In this document: in pieces, positions 45,920-54,185 of the stretch
How positions within the stretch are numbered: position 1 is the first letter of the stretch
Layout: each line of letters opens with the position of its first letter
Origin: Ruegeria sp. EL01
Lineage (GTDB): Bacteria; Pseudomonadota; Alphaproteobacteria; Rhodobacterales; Rhodobacteraceae
Reading direction: 5' to 3'
DNA length: 64,000 bases
Assembly (NCBI RefSeq): GCF_900313035.1
Contig: NZ_OMPS01000004.1
Location: forward strand, 62,001-126,000
Notes under the pieces: model-generated
The model's input: only the letters and a program-made list of their open reading frames with translations
Database searches by the model: none
Told to the model about the DNA's origin: nothing
Translations under genes and position numbers: made by a program

Positions 45920-47406
45920 CACGCGCCGATGTCATAATCATTGGGTCCGGCATGGGCGGGGCGACGCTGGCGGCGGCACTGGCACCGTCCGGGCGCCGTA
46001 TCCTGATCCTTGAACGGGGGGAACGTCTGACCCCGTCACCTTGGGATAGGGACCCAAAGGCGATATTCGCTGACGGGCGTTTTCGGACCGACGAAACGTG
46101 GCTGGATGGCGAAGGTAAATTCTTCAGCCCGGGCAGCTATTATTGTGTAGGCGGGAATTCCAAATTCTACGGTGCGGCGCTTATACGCTACCGGGCCGAG
46201 GATTTTGAGCCGCGCCAGCACATGGGCGGGCAATCACCCGGTTGGCCGATCCGATATGATGAGCTTGAGCCTGATTACCAGGCTGCCGAGACCCTTTACA
46301 ATGTACGCGGTATCACTGGCGAGGACCCAACCGAGCCACCGCACAGCTGCGGCTATCCACATCCTCCGGTACCCGACGAGTCCGATATTGCGGATCTGAG
46401 ACATCGTTTGCAGCGAACCGGTCTGACCCCGTCTTCTGTCCCGCTGGGGGTCGATATCGACACATGGCTGGCAGGTGGTCAAACGACTTGGGATGCCTAT
46501 CCTAACACCTGCGGTGGCAAGATGGATGCGGAAACCAATGCGCTGGCCCAAGCTTTATTGCATTCAAATGTGGAATTGCTGATCGGCGCAAATGCGCAAG
46601 CGCTGATAACCAGTGATGGCGGTCGCGTTTCAGGTGTCAAAGTCGAAGGGCAAGGTACTTTCGAAGCCCCGTTGATTGTTCTAGCGGCTGGGGCGGTTCA
46701 ATCCGCTGCGTTGTTGCTCAAGTCCGCGAACGACAATTGTCCAACTGGTGTTGCCAATCGGTCAGATCAGGTAGGCCGCAATTTCATGAATCACAATTGC
46801 TCGGCGGTGCTGGCGCTTCACCCGCTGCGCCGAAACCAGTCGGTGTATCAAAAGACGCTGATGTTTAACGACTATTACAACGGTGACGGCAATGGGGGGC
46901 TGCCTTTGGGCAACATCCAGATGCTGGGTAAGATCACCGGACCAATCCTTGCGTCACAAACCAACCTGCCAAGCCCGGTTGCCGCGCTCATCGCCAATCG
47001 AAGTTTTGACTTTTACGCAATGTCCGAGGATTTAGCGAACCCCGACAGCCGCGTGACCGTCGAAGGCCAGCAAATCCGCCTGAATTGGAAGCGTTCGAAT
47101 TGGCAAGCCCACGACGCCCTTGTCGTGCGTTTGAAAAAGCACCTGCGTCAAGCCGGGTTTCCGATCGTTCTTTCGCGTCCGTTTGATCGGTGCACCCCGT
47201 CGCATCAGTGTGGCACGGCGCGCATGGGCACCGATCCATCACTCAGTGTGGTCGATACCCATTGCCGCAGTCACGACCATCAGAACCTGTTCATTGTTGA
47301 CGCCTCGGTCTTGCCGACCTCGGCCGCCGTGAATCCGGCGCTGACCATTGCCGCCCTCGCGTTGCGTGCGGGCCGCCACATCATTGAGACGGAGTTTGCG
47401 GCATGA
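45916..47406 (+). CDS. GMC-family FAD oxidoreductase, first copy
   Basis: This 496-residue FAD enzyme of the glucose-methanol-choline family starts at GTG 45916, overlapping the ATPase stop. The N-terminal FAD motif is GSGMGGATLAAAL; VGGNSKFYGAALIRYR follows. Near the C-terminus are HQCGTARMG and DASVLPTSAAVNPALT with the active-site His and Asn. Family members oxidise alcohols or sugar hydroxyls. It has no signal peptide, so it acts in the cytoplasm unless escorted. It is clearly distinct from the second GMC gene at 48189. Confidence 0.88.
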   Translation: MTRADVIIIGSGMGGATLAAALAPSGRRILILERGERLTPSPWDRDPKAIFADGRFRTDETWLDGEGKFFSPGSYYCVGGNSKFYGAALIRYRAEDFEPRQHMGGQSPGWPIRYDELEPDYQAAETLYNVRGITGEDPTEPPHSCGYPHPPVPDESDIADLRHRLQRTGLTPSSVPLGVDIDTWLAGGQTTWDAYPNTCGGKMDAETNALAQALLHSNVELLIGANAQALITSDGGRVSGVKVEGQGTFEAPLIVLAAGAVQSAALLLKSANDNCPTGVANRSDQVGRNFMNHNCSAVLALHPLRRNQSVYQKTLMFNDYYNGDGNGGLPLGNIQMLGKITGPILASQTNLPSPVAALIANRSFDFYAMSEDLANPDSRVTVEGQQIRLNWKRSNWQAHDALVVRLKKHLRQAGFPIVLSRPFDRCTPSHQCGTARMGTDPSLSVVDTHCRSHDHQNLFIVDASVLPTSAAVNPALTIAALALRAGRHIIETEFAA

Positions 47407-48161
47407 CCGGAACTGCATTGGTCACAGGCGGGCAACAAGGCATTGGTCTGGGCATTTCTCGCGCCTTGGTTGCGGCTGGCTACAGGGTCGCAATGGCATC
47501 GCGCTCGGCCCCTGACACACCGGTGGTTCGGGAGGCATTGGCCGAATTGGGCGCTGCCGCAATCTATGTGCAACATGATGTGTCAGATATCGCTCATGTC
47601 CCAATGCTGCTGGACCAAGTCGAGGCTGATTTGGGTCCGATCTCCGCATTAATCAACAACGCGGGCGTGGGCGCTCCTGTGCGCGGAGATATGCTGGATC
47701 TGACACCCGACAACTGGGACTTTGTACAGAACATCAACTTGCGTGGGGCGTTCTTTCTGGCGCAGGACGTGGCACGACGCATGCAGGCGCAACCTCAGGA
47801 TAGCTATCGGTCAATAACTTTTGTCACCTCTGTCAGCGCAACGATGGTGACGGTTGAACGCGCCGAATATTGCGTTTCAAAAGCGGCCGCCGCGATGATG
47901 GCGCAGCTTTTTGCCGTGCGCATGGCCCCGCATGGTATAGGCGTCTTTGAGTTGCGCCCGGGCATTATTGCCACCGACATGACAGCGGGTGTGCGCGACA
48001 AATACACGGATCGGATCGAGGACGGCCTTGTCCCGGCGGCACGCTGGGGCGAGCCGCAGGATATCGGATCCGTTATCCTTCCGATTGTTGAAGGTCAGAT
48101 GCAATTCGCCACTGGCGCTGTGATCCCTGTTGATGGCGGCCTGTCAATCTCGCGTCTTTAA
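47403..48161 (+). CDS. Short-chain dehydrogenase/reductase
   Basis: This 252-residue classical SDR has cofactor motif TGGQQGIG near residue 8, NNAG, and the catalytic set Ser (SVSATM), Tyr and Lys in YCVSK. The C-terminal GAVIPVDGG is typical. It overlaps the first GMC gene by ATGA and most likely works on the same ring or chain hydroxyl in sequence with it. It is annotated in many genomes as a ketoacyl-ACP reductase, but the context argues for a sugar-derived substrate. Confidence 0.88.
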   Translation: MTGTALVTGGQQGIGLGISRALVAAGYRVAMASRSAPDTPVVREALAELGAAAIYVQHDVSDIAHVPMLLDQVEADLGPISALINNAGVGAPVRGDMLDLTPDNWDFVQNINLRGAFFLAQDVARRMQAQPQDSYRSITFVTSVSATMVTVERAEYCVSKAAAAMMAQLFAVRMAPHGIGVFELRPGIIATDMTAGVRDKYTDRIEDGLVPAARWGEPQDIGSVILPIVEGQMQFATGAVIPVDGGLSISRL

Positions 48162-48188
48162 ACACCTAGGATCTGAGGACAAAACAGA

Positions 48189-49781
48189 ATGTCTGAAGGG
48201 TATGATTTCATTGTGATTGGTGGCGGGTCGGCGGGCTCGGTCGTTGCGGCACGATTGTCCGAAGACCCCGCGGCCAGTGTGCTGTTGCTCGAGGCCGGAT
48301 CAACCGACCGGCATCCGTTTTTCCATCTGCCTGCCGGATTTGCCAAAATGACCAAGGGCATTGGTAGTTGGGGGTGGTCGACCGTGCCGCAGAAGCACAT
48401 GCAGGATAAGATATTCACCTATACCCAGGCCAAGGTGATTGGCGGCGGATCTGCGATCAACGCGCAGATTTACACGCGCGGTGCCGCGCAGGATTACGAC
48501 GGCTGGCGACAGTTGGGGTGCGACGGTTGGAGCTATGCAGACGTGCTGCCCTATTTCAAGAAATCAGAAGACAACGACACCTATGACAACGCGTTTCACA
48601 GCAAAGGCGGGCCAATGGGGGTTTCAATGCCCGCTGCACCCCTGCCGATTTGCGACGCCTATATTCAGGCGGCTGGACAGGTCGGAATTCCTGAAACACG
48701 TGACGTAAACGGCAAAAAACAGGATGGAGCCGGGTACTACCAGCTGACCCAGCGAAATGCGCGTCGATCGTCGGCTGCCATGGCGTTTCTCGCCCCAAAC
48801 CGGGGTCGTGCGAATCTTTCCGTGCGGACCGGCGCTCAGGTCCGCCGTATCCTTGTGGACCGGGGGCGGGCGACGGGCGTGGAGTTGATTGGTGGTAAAG
48901 AGATCACCGCCGCGAAAGAGGTCGTCCTTTGTTCTGGGGCAATTGGCTCTCCACGGTTGTTACAATTGTCTGGAATCGGCCCGGCGGCTCATCTGGAGAA
49001 CCTTGGCATCAAGACGGTCTATGACCAGCCGCAAATTGGGGAAAATCTGCAGGACCACCTCGATCTATATTCGATTTGTGAGGTCTCGGGACCGCACACA
49101 TACGACGGCTTTGCCAAGCTGCATTTGTCAGCCGTGGCCGGCCTGCAATATCTGTTCACTCGAAAAGGTCCGGTGGCCTCCAGCCTGTTTGAAACCGGTG
49201 GGTTTTGGTATGCCGATCCGGGCGCACGTTCGCCGGATATCCAGATGCATCTGGGGCTTGGAACCGGTATCGAAGCGGGGGTCGAGGCGATGCCGAATGG
49301 CGGCGTAACCCTCAACGCTTGTTTCTTACGACCTCGATCGCGTGGCACCGTCCGATTGCAAAGCGCTGATCCCGCAGCGATGCCGTTGATCGACCCGAAC
49401 TACTTGGCCGATCCGTATGATCGAGAGATGTCGATCCGGGGGCTGAAACTGGTCCAGAACATCCTGGCGCAAGATGCCTTGAAACCCTTCATCCTTGCTG
49501 AACGTCTACCGGGGCCGGGTGTTCGCACCGATCAAGAGTATTTTGACTTCATCTGCATGCACTCCAAGACGTCGCATCACTGTGCTGGCACCTGTCGCAT
49601 GGGCAGCGATGCCGAAGCAGTCTTGGACACGCGCCTGCGATTCAACGGGATCGAGGGGCTGCGCGTTGCCGATGCTTCGATCATGCCAACGGTCAATTCA
49701 TCAAACACAAATGCACCTACAATCATGATCGGTGAAAAAGCCGCTGACATGATCAAACAAGATCAGGGGTTAACACTATGA
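48189..49781 (+). CDS. GMC-family FAD oxidoreductase, second copy (choline-dehydrogenase-like)
   Basis: This 530-residue GMC enzyme is closer to choline/alcohol dehydrogenases. It has GGGSAGSVVAARLSED at the FAD site, GGGSAINAQIYTRG, GAIGSPRLLQLSGIGP, and near the end HHCAGTCRMGSDAEAV and ADASIMPTVNSSNTNAP with the catalytic His and Asn. Its stop overlaps the Dabb gene by ATGA. Two different GMC enzymes in one operon suggest two separate alcohol oxidations. Confidence 0.9.
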   Translation: MSEGYDFIVIGGGSAGSVVAARLSEDPAASVLLLEAGSTDRHPFFHLPAGFAKMTKGIGSWGWSTVPQKHMQDKIFTYTQAKVIGGGSAINAQIYTRGAAQDYDGWRQLGCDGWSYADVLPYFKKSEDNDTYDNAFHSKGGPMGVSMPAAPLPICDAYIQAAGQVGIPETRDVNGKKQDGAGYYQLTQRNARRSSAAMAFLAPNRGRANLSVRTGAQVRRILVDRGRATGVELIGGKEITAAKEVVLCSGAIGSPRLLQLSGIGPAAHLENLGIKTVYDQPQIGENLQDHLDLYSICEVSGPHTYDGFAKLHLSAVAGLQYLFTRKGPVASSLFETGGFWYADPGARSPDIQMHLGLGTGIEAGVEAMPNGGVTLNACFLRPRSRGTVRLQSADPAAMPLIDPNYLADPYDREMSIRGLKLVQNILAQDALKPFILAERLPGPGVRTDQEYFDFICMHSKTSHHCAGTCRMGSDAEAVLDTRLRFNGIEGLRVADASIMPTVNSSNTNAPTIMIGEKAADMIKQDQGLTL

Positions 49782-50086
49782 TCCGCCACATCGTTCTGAC
49801 CAAATTTCGCCCAGACGTGACCGCGCAGACCATATCAGAAATCTACGCAGGACTTTCCGAACTTTCCGAGTCATTACCCGGCGCAGGCGGATTTATCGGT
49901 GGTCGCAGCGAAAGCCCCGAACAAATTGAACGTGGCTATATGCACGGGTTTGTCATTGATTTCGATGACTGGGAGGCGCTCGAGGCATATGCGACCAACG
50001 AAACCCACAAAGCACTGGGTGGGCAACTTGTCGAAAACGCCACGGGCGGGGTCGATGGGATTCTGGTTCTGGATCTGGAGGTCTGA
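49778..50086 (+). CDS. Dabb-domain (stress-responsive A/B barrel) protein
   Basis: This 102-residue protein forms a ferredoxin-like dimeric barrel, recognised by MIRHIVLTKFRPDVT, the mid MHGFVIDFDDWEALEAYA and the C-terminal ILVLDLEV. Some members are enzymes (cyclases, decarboxylases, heme enzymes), and many have no known reaction. In this operon it could handle a reactive keto intermediate. It is coupled to the GMC gene by ATGA and precedes the DUF993 gene by 4 bases. Confidence 0.85.
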   Translation: MIRHIVLTKFRPDVTAQTISEIYAGLSELSESLPGAGGFIGGRSESPEQIERGYMHGFVIDFDDWEALEAYATNETHKALGGQLVENATGGVDGILVLDLEV

Positions 50087-50090
50087 GAGC

Positions 50091-51260
50091 ATGACCCTGA
50101 CTTTGCCAGGTCTCGATGGTCAATTGCGTCAGTACACATTGACTGGAACACCGTTGGTACCGCGGGCGCCGAAGGTACCTTTGACGCGCACGGCATTTGC
50201 CGCTGCGCACGTGGTCTCGGACCCTCTGGCCGAGCGGAATCCCTGGGACGGGCGCCCGGCTGTGGATTGGGACGCTACGCTGCGGTTTCGGCAAGGATTG
50301 TGGGATCAAGGGCTTGGTCTGGCTGAAGCAATGGACACTGCTCAGCGCGGCATGGGTGTGGATTGGGACACCGCGCTGGAGTTGATACAGCGTACTATGG
50401 CGGCCGCTCGGGCGCATCCATTGTCTCCTCGGGTCGCATGTGGGGCAGGGACAGATCACATGCGTCTTGAAGACCTTAGAACCGCAAATGACATTCTGTC
50501 CGCTTATCAAATGCAGGCGGAACAGATTGAGACGGCAGGCGGACAGCTTATCCTGATGGCGTCACGCGCCTTTGCTGCAATTGGGGCTGGGCCGGATGTC
50601 TATCATAAGGTCTATCGCGCATTGATTGATGGGGCGAAGGATCCTGTCATCCTGCATTGGTTGGGTGATATGTTTGACCCTGCGCTGACCGGCTATTGGG
50701 GAAGCGTTGATGTCGAAAAGGCCAGTGATTTTGTTCTGTCTCTGATCGCCGAAAACCCTCGCAAGGTAGACGGTATCAAGATATCTTTGCTGGATCAGGC
50801 CCATGAAGAGGCGTTTCGCGCGCGCCTGCCGGATGGGGTTCGCTTGTACACGGGGGACGATTTCAACTACACCGATTTGATTGCTGGGGATGGATCGATT
50901 TATTCTCACGCCTTGCTGGGTATTTTTGCGGCCATCGCCCCAGCCGCAAGTCAAGCGCTGGAAGCGCTCGCTCAGAATGACATGGATCGCTACAATTCCT
51001 TGTTCGCACCAACCGTCCCGCTAAGCCGCGAGATTTTCAAGGGGCCAACCCGATACTACAAGGCAGGGATAGCTTACCTTGCGTGGGTGAACGGTGCGCA
51101 GTCTCATTTCACAATGCCGGGTGGCTTCCAATCCAGCCGCGACATCTGCCACTACGGCGAAGTGTTTCGTCTGGCAGATCGGGCCGGATTGCTTCTGGAT
51201 CCGGATATGGCCAAAGAGCGGATGATCACACTTTTGAACCTTCACGGAGTTGAACAATAA
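50091..51260 (+). CDS. DUF993 family protein (aldolase-like TIM barrel)
   Basis: This 389-residue protein is of the DUF993 type, thought to adopt a DapA-like barrel. A conserved lysine near residue 230 in KVDGIKISLLD sits where Schiff-base aldolases carry theirs, and GDDFNYTDLIAGDGS follows. It often accompanies sugar ABC transporters and Gfo/Idh enzymes, but no reaction is established to my knowledge. A retro-aldol or dehydration of an oxidised sugar is an inference. ATG 50091 is chosen; the frame upstream overlaps the Dabb gene without support. Confidence 0.8.
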   Translation: MTLTLPGLDGQLRQYTLTGTPLVPRAPKVPLTRTAFAAAHVVSDPLAERNPWDGRPAVDWDATLRFRQGLWDQGLGLAEAMDTAQRGMGVDWDTALELIQRTMAAARAHPLSPRVACGAGTDHMRLEDLRTANDILSAYQMQAEQIETAGGQLILMASRAFAAIGAGPDVYHKVYRALIDGAKDPVILHWLGDMFDPALTGYWGSVDVEKASDFVLSLIAENPRKVDGIKISLLDQAHEEAFRARLPDGVRLYTGDDFNYTDLIAGDGSIYSHALLGIFAAIAPAASQALEALAQNDMDRYNSLFAPTVPLSREIFKGPTRYYKAGIAYLAWVNGAQSHFTMPGGFQSSRDICHYGEVFRLADRAGLLLDPDMAKERMITLLNLHGVEQ

Positions 51261-51265
51261 GCCGA

Positions 51266-52279
51266 ATGCGCAGACCGACGATCATAGATGTTGCGACCAA
51301 GGCAGGTGTTTCCAAATCCACTGTGAGCCTTGTTCTGCAGGGCAGTGAACAGGTGAAACCCGCCACGCGCCAGTTGGTGCACGCGGCGATGAAAGAGATC
51401 GGCTATGTCTATAACAGGTCTGCAGCAAACCTCAGGTCTTCCGGGACTGCATTGATTGGGTTGGTCATCAACGACCTCAACAACCCGTTCTTCACAGAAT
51501 TTGCCACATCCTTGCAGATGGCGTTGGGATCTCGCGGGTATGCCGTCGTGGTGGCGAACACGAACGAAGACACCGAAATCCAGGATCAGGTTATCGGTGC
51601 AATGCTGGAACATGGTGTGTCGGCGTTGATCCTGTCTCCCGCTTACGGCGATGTGGCAAATTCCGTTGCCGCGATTGAACGTTCGGGCGTGCCAATGATG
51701 CAGGTGATGCGTCAGATCAGCAGCGATTGTTCCAAGTTTCCTTTCCTTGCGCCCGACTATCGGACCGGTGGTCGTATGGCGACGCGGTTTCTTTTGCAGG
51801 CTGGGGCCCGACGCATTGCATTTGTTGGTGGGCTCGAAGGTCGTCAGGTCACCCATGAAAGGGTTTCAGGATATCTCGAAGTGATGGCCGAGCGGGACCT
51901 TCCGCCCCTGATTCTGACGGGCCGCAGCAGCCGTTCATTCGGACAGATAACAGCGGCCTCTTTGTTCAAAGAGCATCCGGAATACGACGCGGCTGTGTGT
52001 TTTAATGATCTTGTTGCATTTGGAATGATCAATGCATGCCACCAGGCCCGCAAAGCCATTGGTAGTGAATTTCAGATCATCGGGTGCGACGACATCAAAG
52101 AGGCCGCCGAATGTTGGCCAGCCTTGTCCACAATTTGTTGTGGTGTCGACGACTTTGGCCGACAGGTAGCAGAAACCGTTCTGGATTGGCTGGAGAACTC
52201 GGCTGAGCCATCAATAGTCAAACGAACACCGGTGCGATTAATCGAACGTCAAACCACGAAACCGGCTGGATTTTCTTAG
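51266..52279 (+). CDS. LacI-family repressor of the sugar operon
   Basis: This 337-residue LacI/GalR regulator has an HTH at residues 5-25 (IIDVATKAGVSKSTVSLVL), a hinge region, and a sugar-binding core beginning IGLVINDLNNPFFTEFA. It is the last gene of the operon, six bases behind the DUF993 gene, so it is made together with its probable targets. The paired palindromes at 36708-36740 are the likely binding sites. Confidence 0.9.
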   Translation: MRRPTIIDVATKAGVSKSTVSLVLQGSEQVKPATRQLVHAAMKEIGYVYNRSAANLRSSGTALIGLVINDLNNPFFTEFATSLQMALGSRGYAVVVANTNEDTEIQDQVIGAMLEHGVSALILSPAYGDVANSVAAIERSGVPMMQVMRQISSDCSKFPFLAPDYRTGGRMATRFLLQAGARRIAFVGGLEGRQVTHERVSGYLEVMAERDLPPLILTGRSSRSFGQITAASLFKEHPEYDAAVCFNDLVAFGMINACHQARKAIGSEFQIIGCDDIKEAAECWPALSTICCGVDDFGRQVAETVLDWLENSAEPSIVKRTPVRLIERQTTKPAGFS

Positions 52280-52605
52280 CCTATAAGGGTGCGGATGCAA
52301 TCGGATAACTCCTCACCGCTATTGATATTCTTTCAGCGGTGCTCGTTCCTATTTGCCGAAACGTTGAGGCGCAGTTCTACATCCTAAGGCAAATCGCCAG
52401 CGTTTTTTTGTTTTTTGGATCGGGCATTGGGTGCCAAAACCGGGAAACAGTTGCCACCTACGGGAATCCCCCAATTTCGCGCACCCACAAGAATCGGTAA
52501 ACAGGACTCAACCACTAGGTCTTCCCAGACCACACCACTTTTCCCCGATGAGGGGCTGGTCACTACCCCCTCGGCCGGCCCCTCAATAATTTTAGGGCCT
52601 TCCAT
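52280..52605. other. Unassigned stretch of 326 bases
   Basis: No gene is recognised. Base composition is lower in GC at the left, and short frames exist on both strands: a minus-strand frame of 73 codons (52384-52605) and a plus-strand frame of 84 codons from 52415. Both lack homology I know and clear ribosome sites. It may be the remnant of a lost gene or just the operon's 3' region. No strong terminator was found behind the LacI-type gene. Confidence 0.4.
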
Positions 52606-53274
52606 TCAGTATTGTCGCTCTTGCGATAGGCGCTCCACCAACGCTGGCAGTTCTGTTGCGGAACCATAGCTGACATGGTTCGGGATCTCCGCGACAGGTG
52701 ACTTTCGATATCCCTCGGTAAACAGCAAAAATGGTATCTTCGCGCGAACTGAAGTTTCGGCGTCGACTTCGCTGTCGCCGACAAAAAGGCGTTTGTCATG
52801 GGGCGGAAGCGCTTCGAAACTTGCCATCAAGTGGGTCGGGTCGGGTTTGCGTGCGTTCAACGTGTCGCCTCCCAGCACGGCATCAAAATACCGGGACAGA
52901 TCCAGCGCATCCAACACATGGCGGGCGGGTGCCTCTGGTTTGTTGGTGCAAACACCCAGGACGCAACCCTTGTCTTGCAGGCGAGACAAGGTCTCGGGGA
53001 TGCCGGGATATGGCACGGTCGTGTCGCTGGCCGCAGTATTGTAATGCGACAGGGTGGCTTGGGTCAGTTCGTTGTGGCGGTCCATTGGCAGGGCGCAATG
53101 TTGAATAACCCGTTCGACCAGTTTGGGCAGGCCGTTGCCGACGAATCGTTTGATAACCTCCAGCGACAACGGATCTCGGCCCACGCCCGCCAGCATTCTG
53201 TTCGCGGCCCCGGCCAGATCACCAATGCTGTCCACCAGTGTTCCATCGAGGTCAAATACGATTGCGGTTTTCAT
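52606..53274 (-). CDS. gph: Phosphoglycolate phosphatase (HAD-IA)
   Basis: This 222-residue HAD hydrolase has motif I VFDLDGTLVDS with nucleophile Asp8 and acid/base Asp10, motif II CTNKP, the lysine in ARKPDP, and motif IV FVGDSEVD. It dephosphorylates 2-phosphoglycolate arising from oxygenation or DNA repair; the cap domain fits Gph. I chose ATG 53274; the frame continues upstream without support. The end abuts the unassigned stretch. Confidence 0.88.
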   Translation of the reverse strand: MKTAIVFDLDGTLVDSIGDLAGAANRMLAGVGRDPLSLEVIKRFVGNGLPKLVERVIQHCALPMDRHNELTQATLSHYNTAASDTTVPYPGIPETLSRLQDKGCVLGVCTNKPEAPARHVLDALDLSRYFDAVLGGDTLNARKPDPTHLMASFEALPPHDKRLFVGDSEVDAETSVRAKIPFLLFTEGYRKSPVAEIPNHVSYGSATELPALVERLSQERQY

Positions 53275-53367
53275 TGAAAGCCTGCCCATATCACGTGTTT
53301 TTCCAGACCTATCGCGCAATGCGTTGCACCGCAATCGTGCCGGTTTCAGGTTCTTTCGAACCGGCAC

Positions 53368-53396
53368 TTGACATACCTTACTAAATTAATCAGATT
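53368..53396 (+). promoter_or_regulatory. Promoter region of hemP
   Basis: A perfect -35 hexamer TTGACA (53368-53373) is followed after 17 bases by a weak -10 (CAGATT). The spacer is AT-rich, with TTACTAAATTAATCAG, a setting in which iron regulators (Irr or RirA type) bind in this group. The iron box itself is inferred. Confidence 0.45.
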
Positions 53397-53495
53397 AAAG
53401 GCAGAAACCATCAGCCAGCCTGATTTCGGGTCAGCCAGATCGTCAGAAACGCGAACAGATTAGGCCGTTTGCCTTAAAACCTCTGGAGTTGTCCG

Positions 53496-53663
53496 ATGAA
53501 CGCGCAGACCCCGAACCCCAGCCAATCCTATGCCGTCTCGATGCTTCCGGCACATAAAGCTGAAGAGCTGACCAAAGGCGGTAACCTGGCCCATATCGAA
53601 CTGGGTGATCAGCTTTATACCCTGCGCATCACCCGCGCCGGCAAATTGATCCTGACGAAATGA
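53496..53663 (+). CDS. hemP: Hemin uptake protein HemP
   Basis: This 55-residue protein has the HemP signature at its C-terminus (LRITRAGKLILTK). HemP genes accompany heme or iron uptake and are iron-regulated; in some alphaproteobacteria the protein acts as a transcriptional activator of heme transport. The start at 53496 follows CTGGAG. The stop overlaps the next gene by ATGA. No heme receptor or ABC system is seen in the window. Confidence 0.88.
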   Translation: MNAQTPNPSQSYAVSMLPAHKAEELTKGGNLAHIELGDQLYTLRITRAGKLILTK

Positions 53664-54136
53664 GCACACCTGCCTCTCGGGGTGGGGCAGCGGTCGGTCG
53701 CCTGTCCGACCTCAGCCCCGTCGAAGCCGGTGCAGTGATGTACCTGCGCCTTTGGAGCGAAGGCAAAAGCGGTCGCGCTGATGCCGCCAGCGATTTTGAC
53801 ATCGCATTGGGGCAAGATCACGGACGGGCTGCAATGCTGTCATTGGATCGCTTGTGTTCGCTGTGCGCCCATCAAGGCCGCCGTCCATTGGTGCGCCATG
53901 GGTTGGGATGTGCATGTCTGGGTGCAGATGAGAACTGTTTTGCGCAGATGATCGCTGCGGCGTCAGAGGGCGCACGCGAAGACGCTATGATGATGGCCTC
54001 TCTGATTGTACGCCCGGATTTCGCACCTGCATTGGCTTCGTTGTCGGAAGAATTGGGGCTGGCCCTTCGCCGCATGACAGCTGCCGTGCTGATGCCAACA
54101 ACAGGTCACGAGGTCCCCTCGGCCGTATTGCACTAA
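53660..54136 (+). CDS. HemP-coupled cysteine-rich protein of unknown function
   Basis: This 158-residue protein is translationally coupled to hemP (ATGA). Five cysteines cluster in the middle at residues 66, 69, 84, 86 and 93 (LCSLC, GCACLG, NC), which could bind iron-sulfur, zinc or heme. A C-terminal helical part follows. I do not recognise an enzyme family. Its position makes an iron- or heme-related role the first guess. Confidence 0.75.
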   Translation: MSTPASRGGAAVGRLSDLSPVEAGAVMYLRLWSEGKSGRADAASDFDIALGQDHGRAAMLSLDRLCSLCAHQGRRPLVRHGLGCACLGADENCFAQMIAAASEGAREDAMMMASLIVRPDFAPALASLSEELGLALRRMTAAVLMPTTGHEVPSAVLH

Positions 54137-54155
54137 ATTGATGTGCGTGACGGCG

Positions 54156-54182
54156 AAACCCCGGCGGAAGCCGGGGTTTTTT
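54156..54182. terminator. Terminator between the hemP unit and the fusion-enzyme gene
   Basis: A 10-bp perfect stem AAACCCCGGC / GCCGGGGTTT with a GGAA tetraloop is followed by TTT. It ends the hemP transcript; the A/T flanks allow it to act for the convergent gene too. Confidence 0.9.
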
Positions 54183-54185
54183 GAT

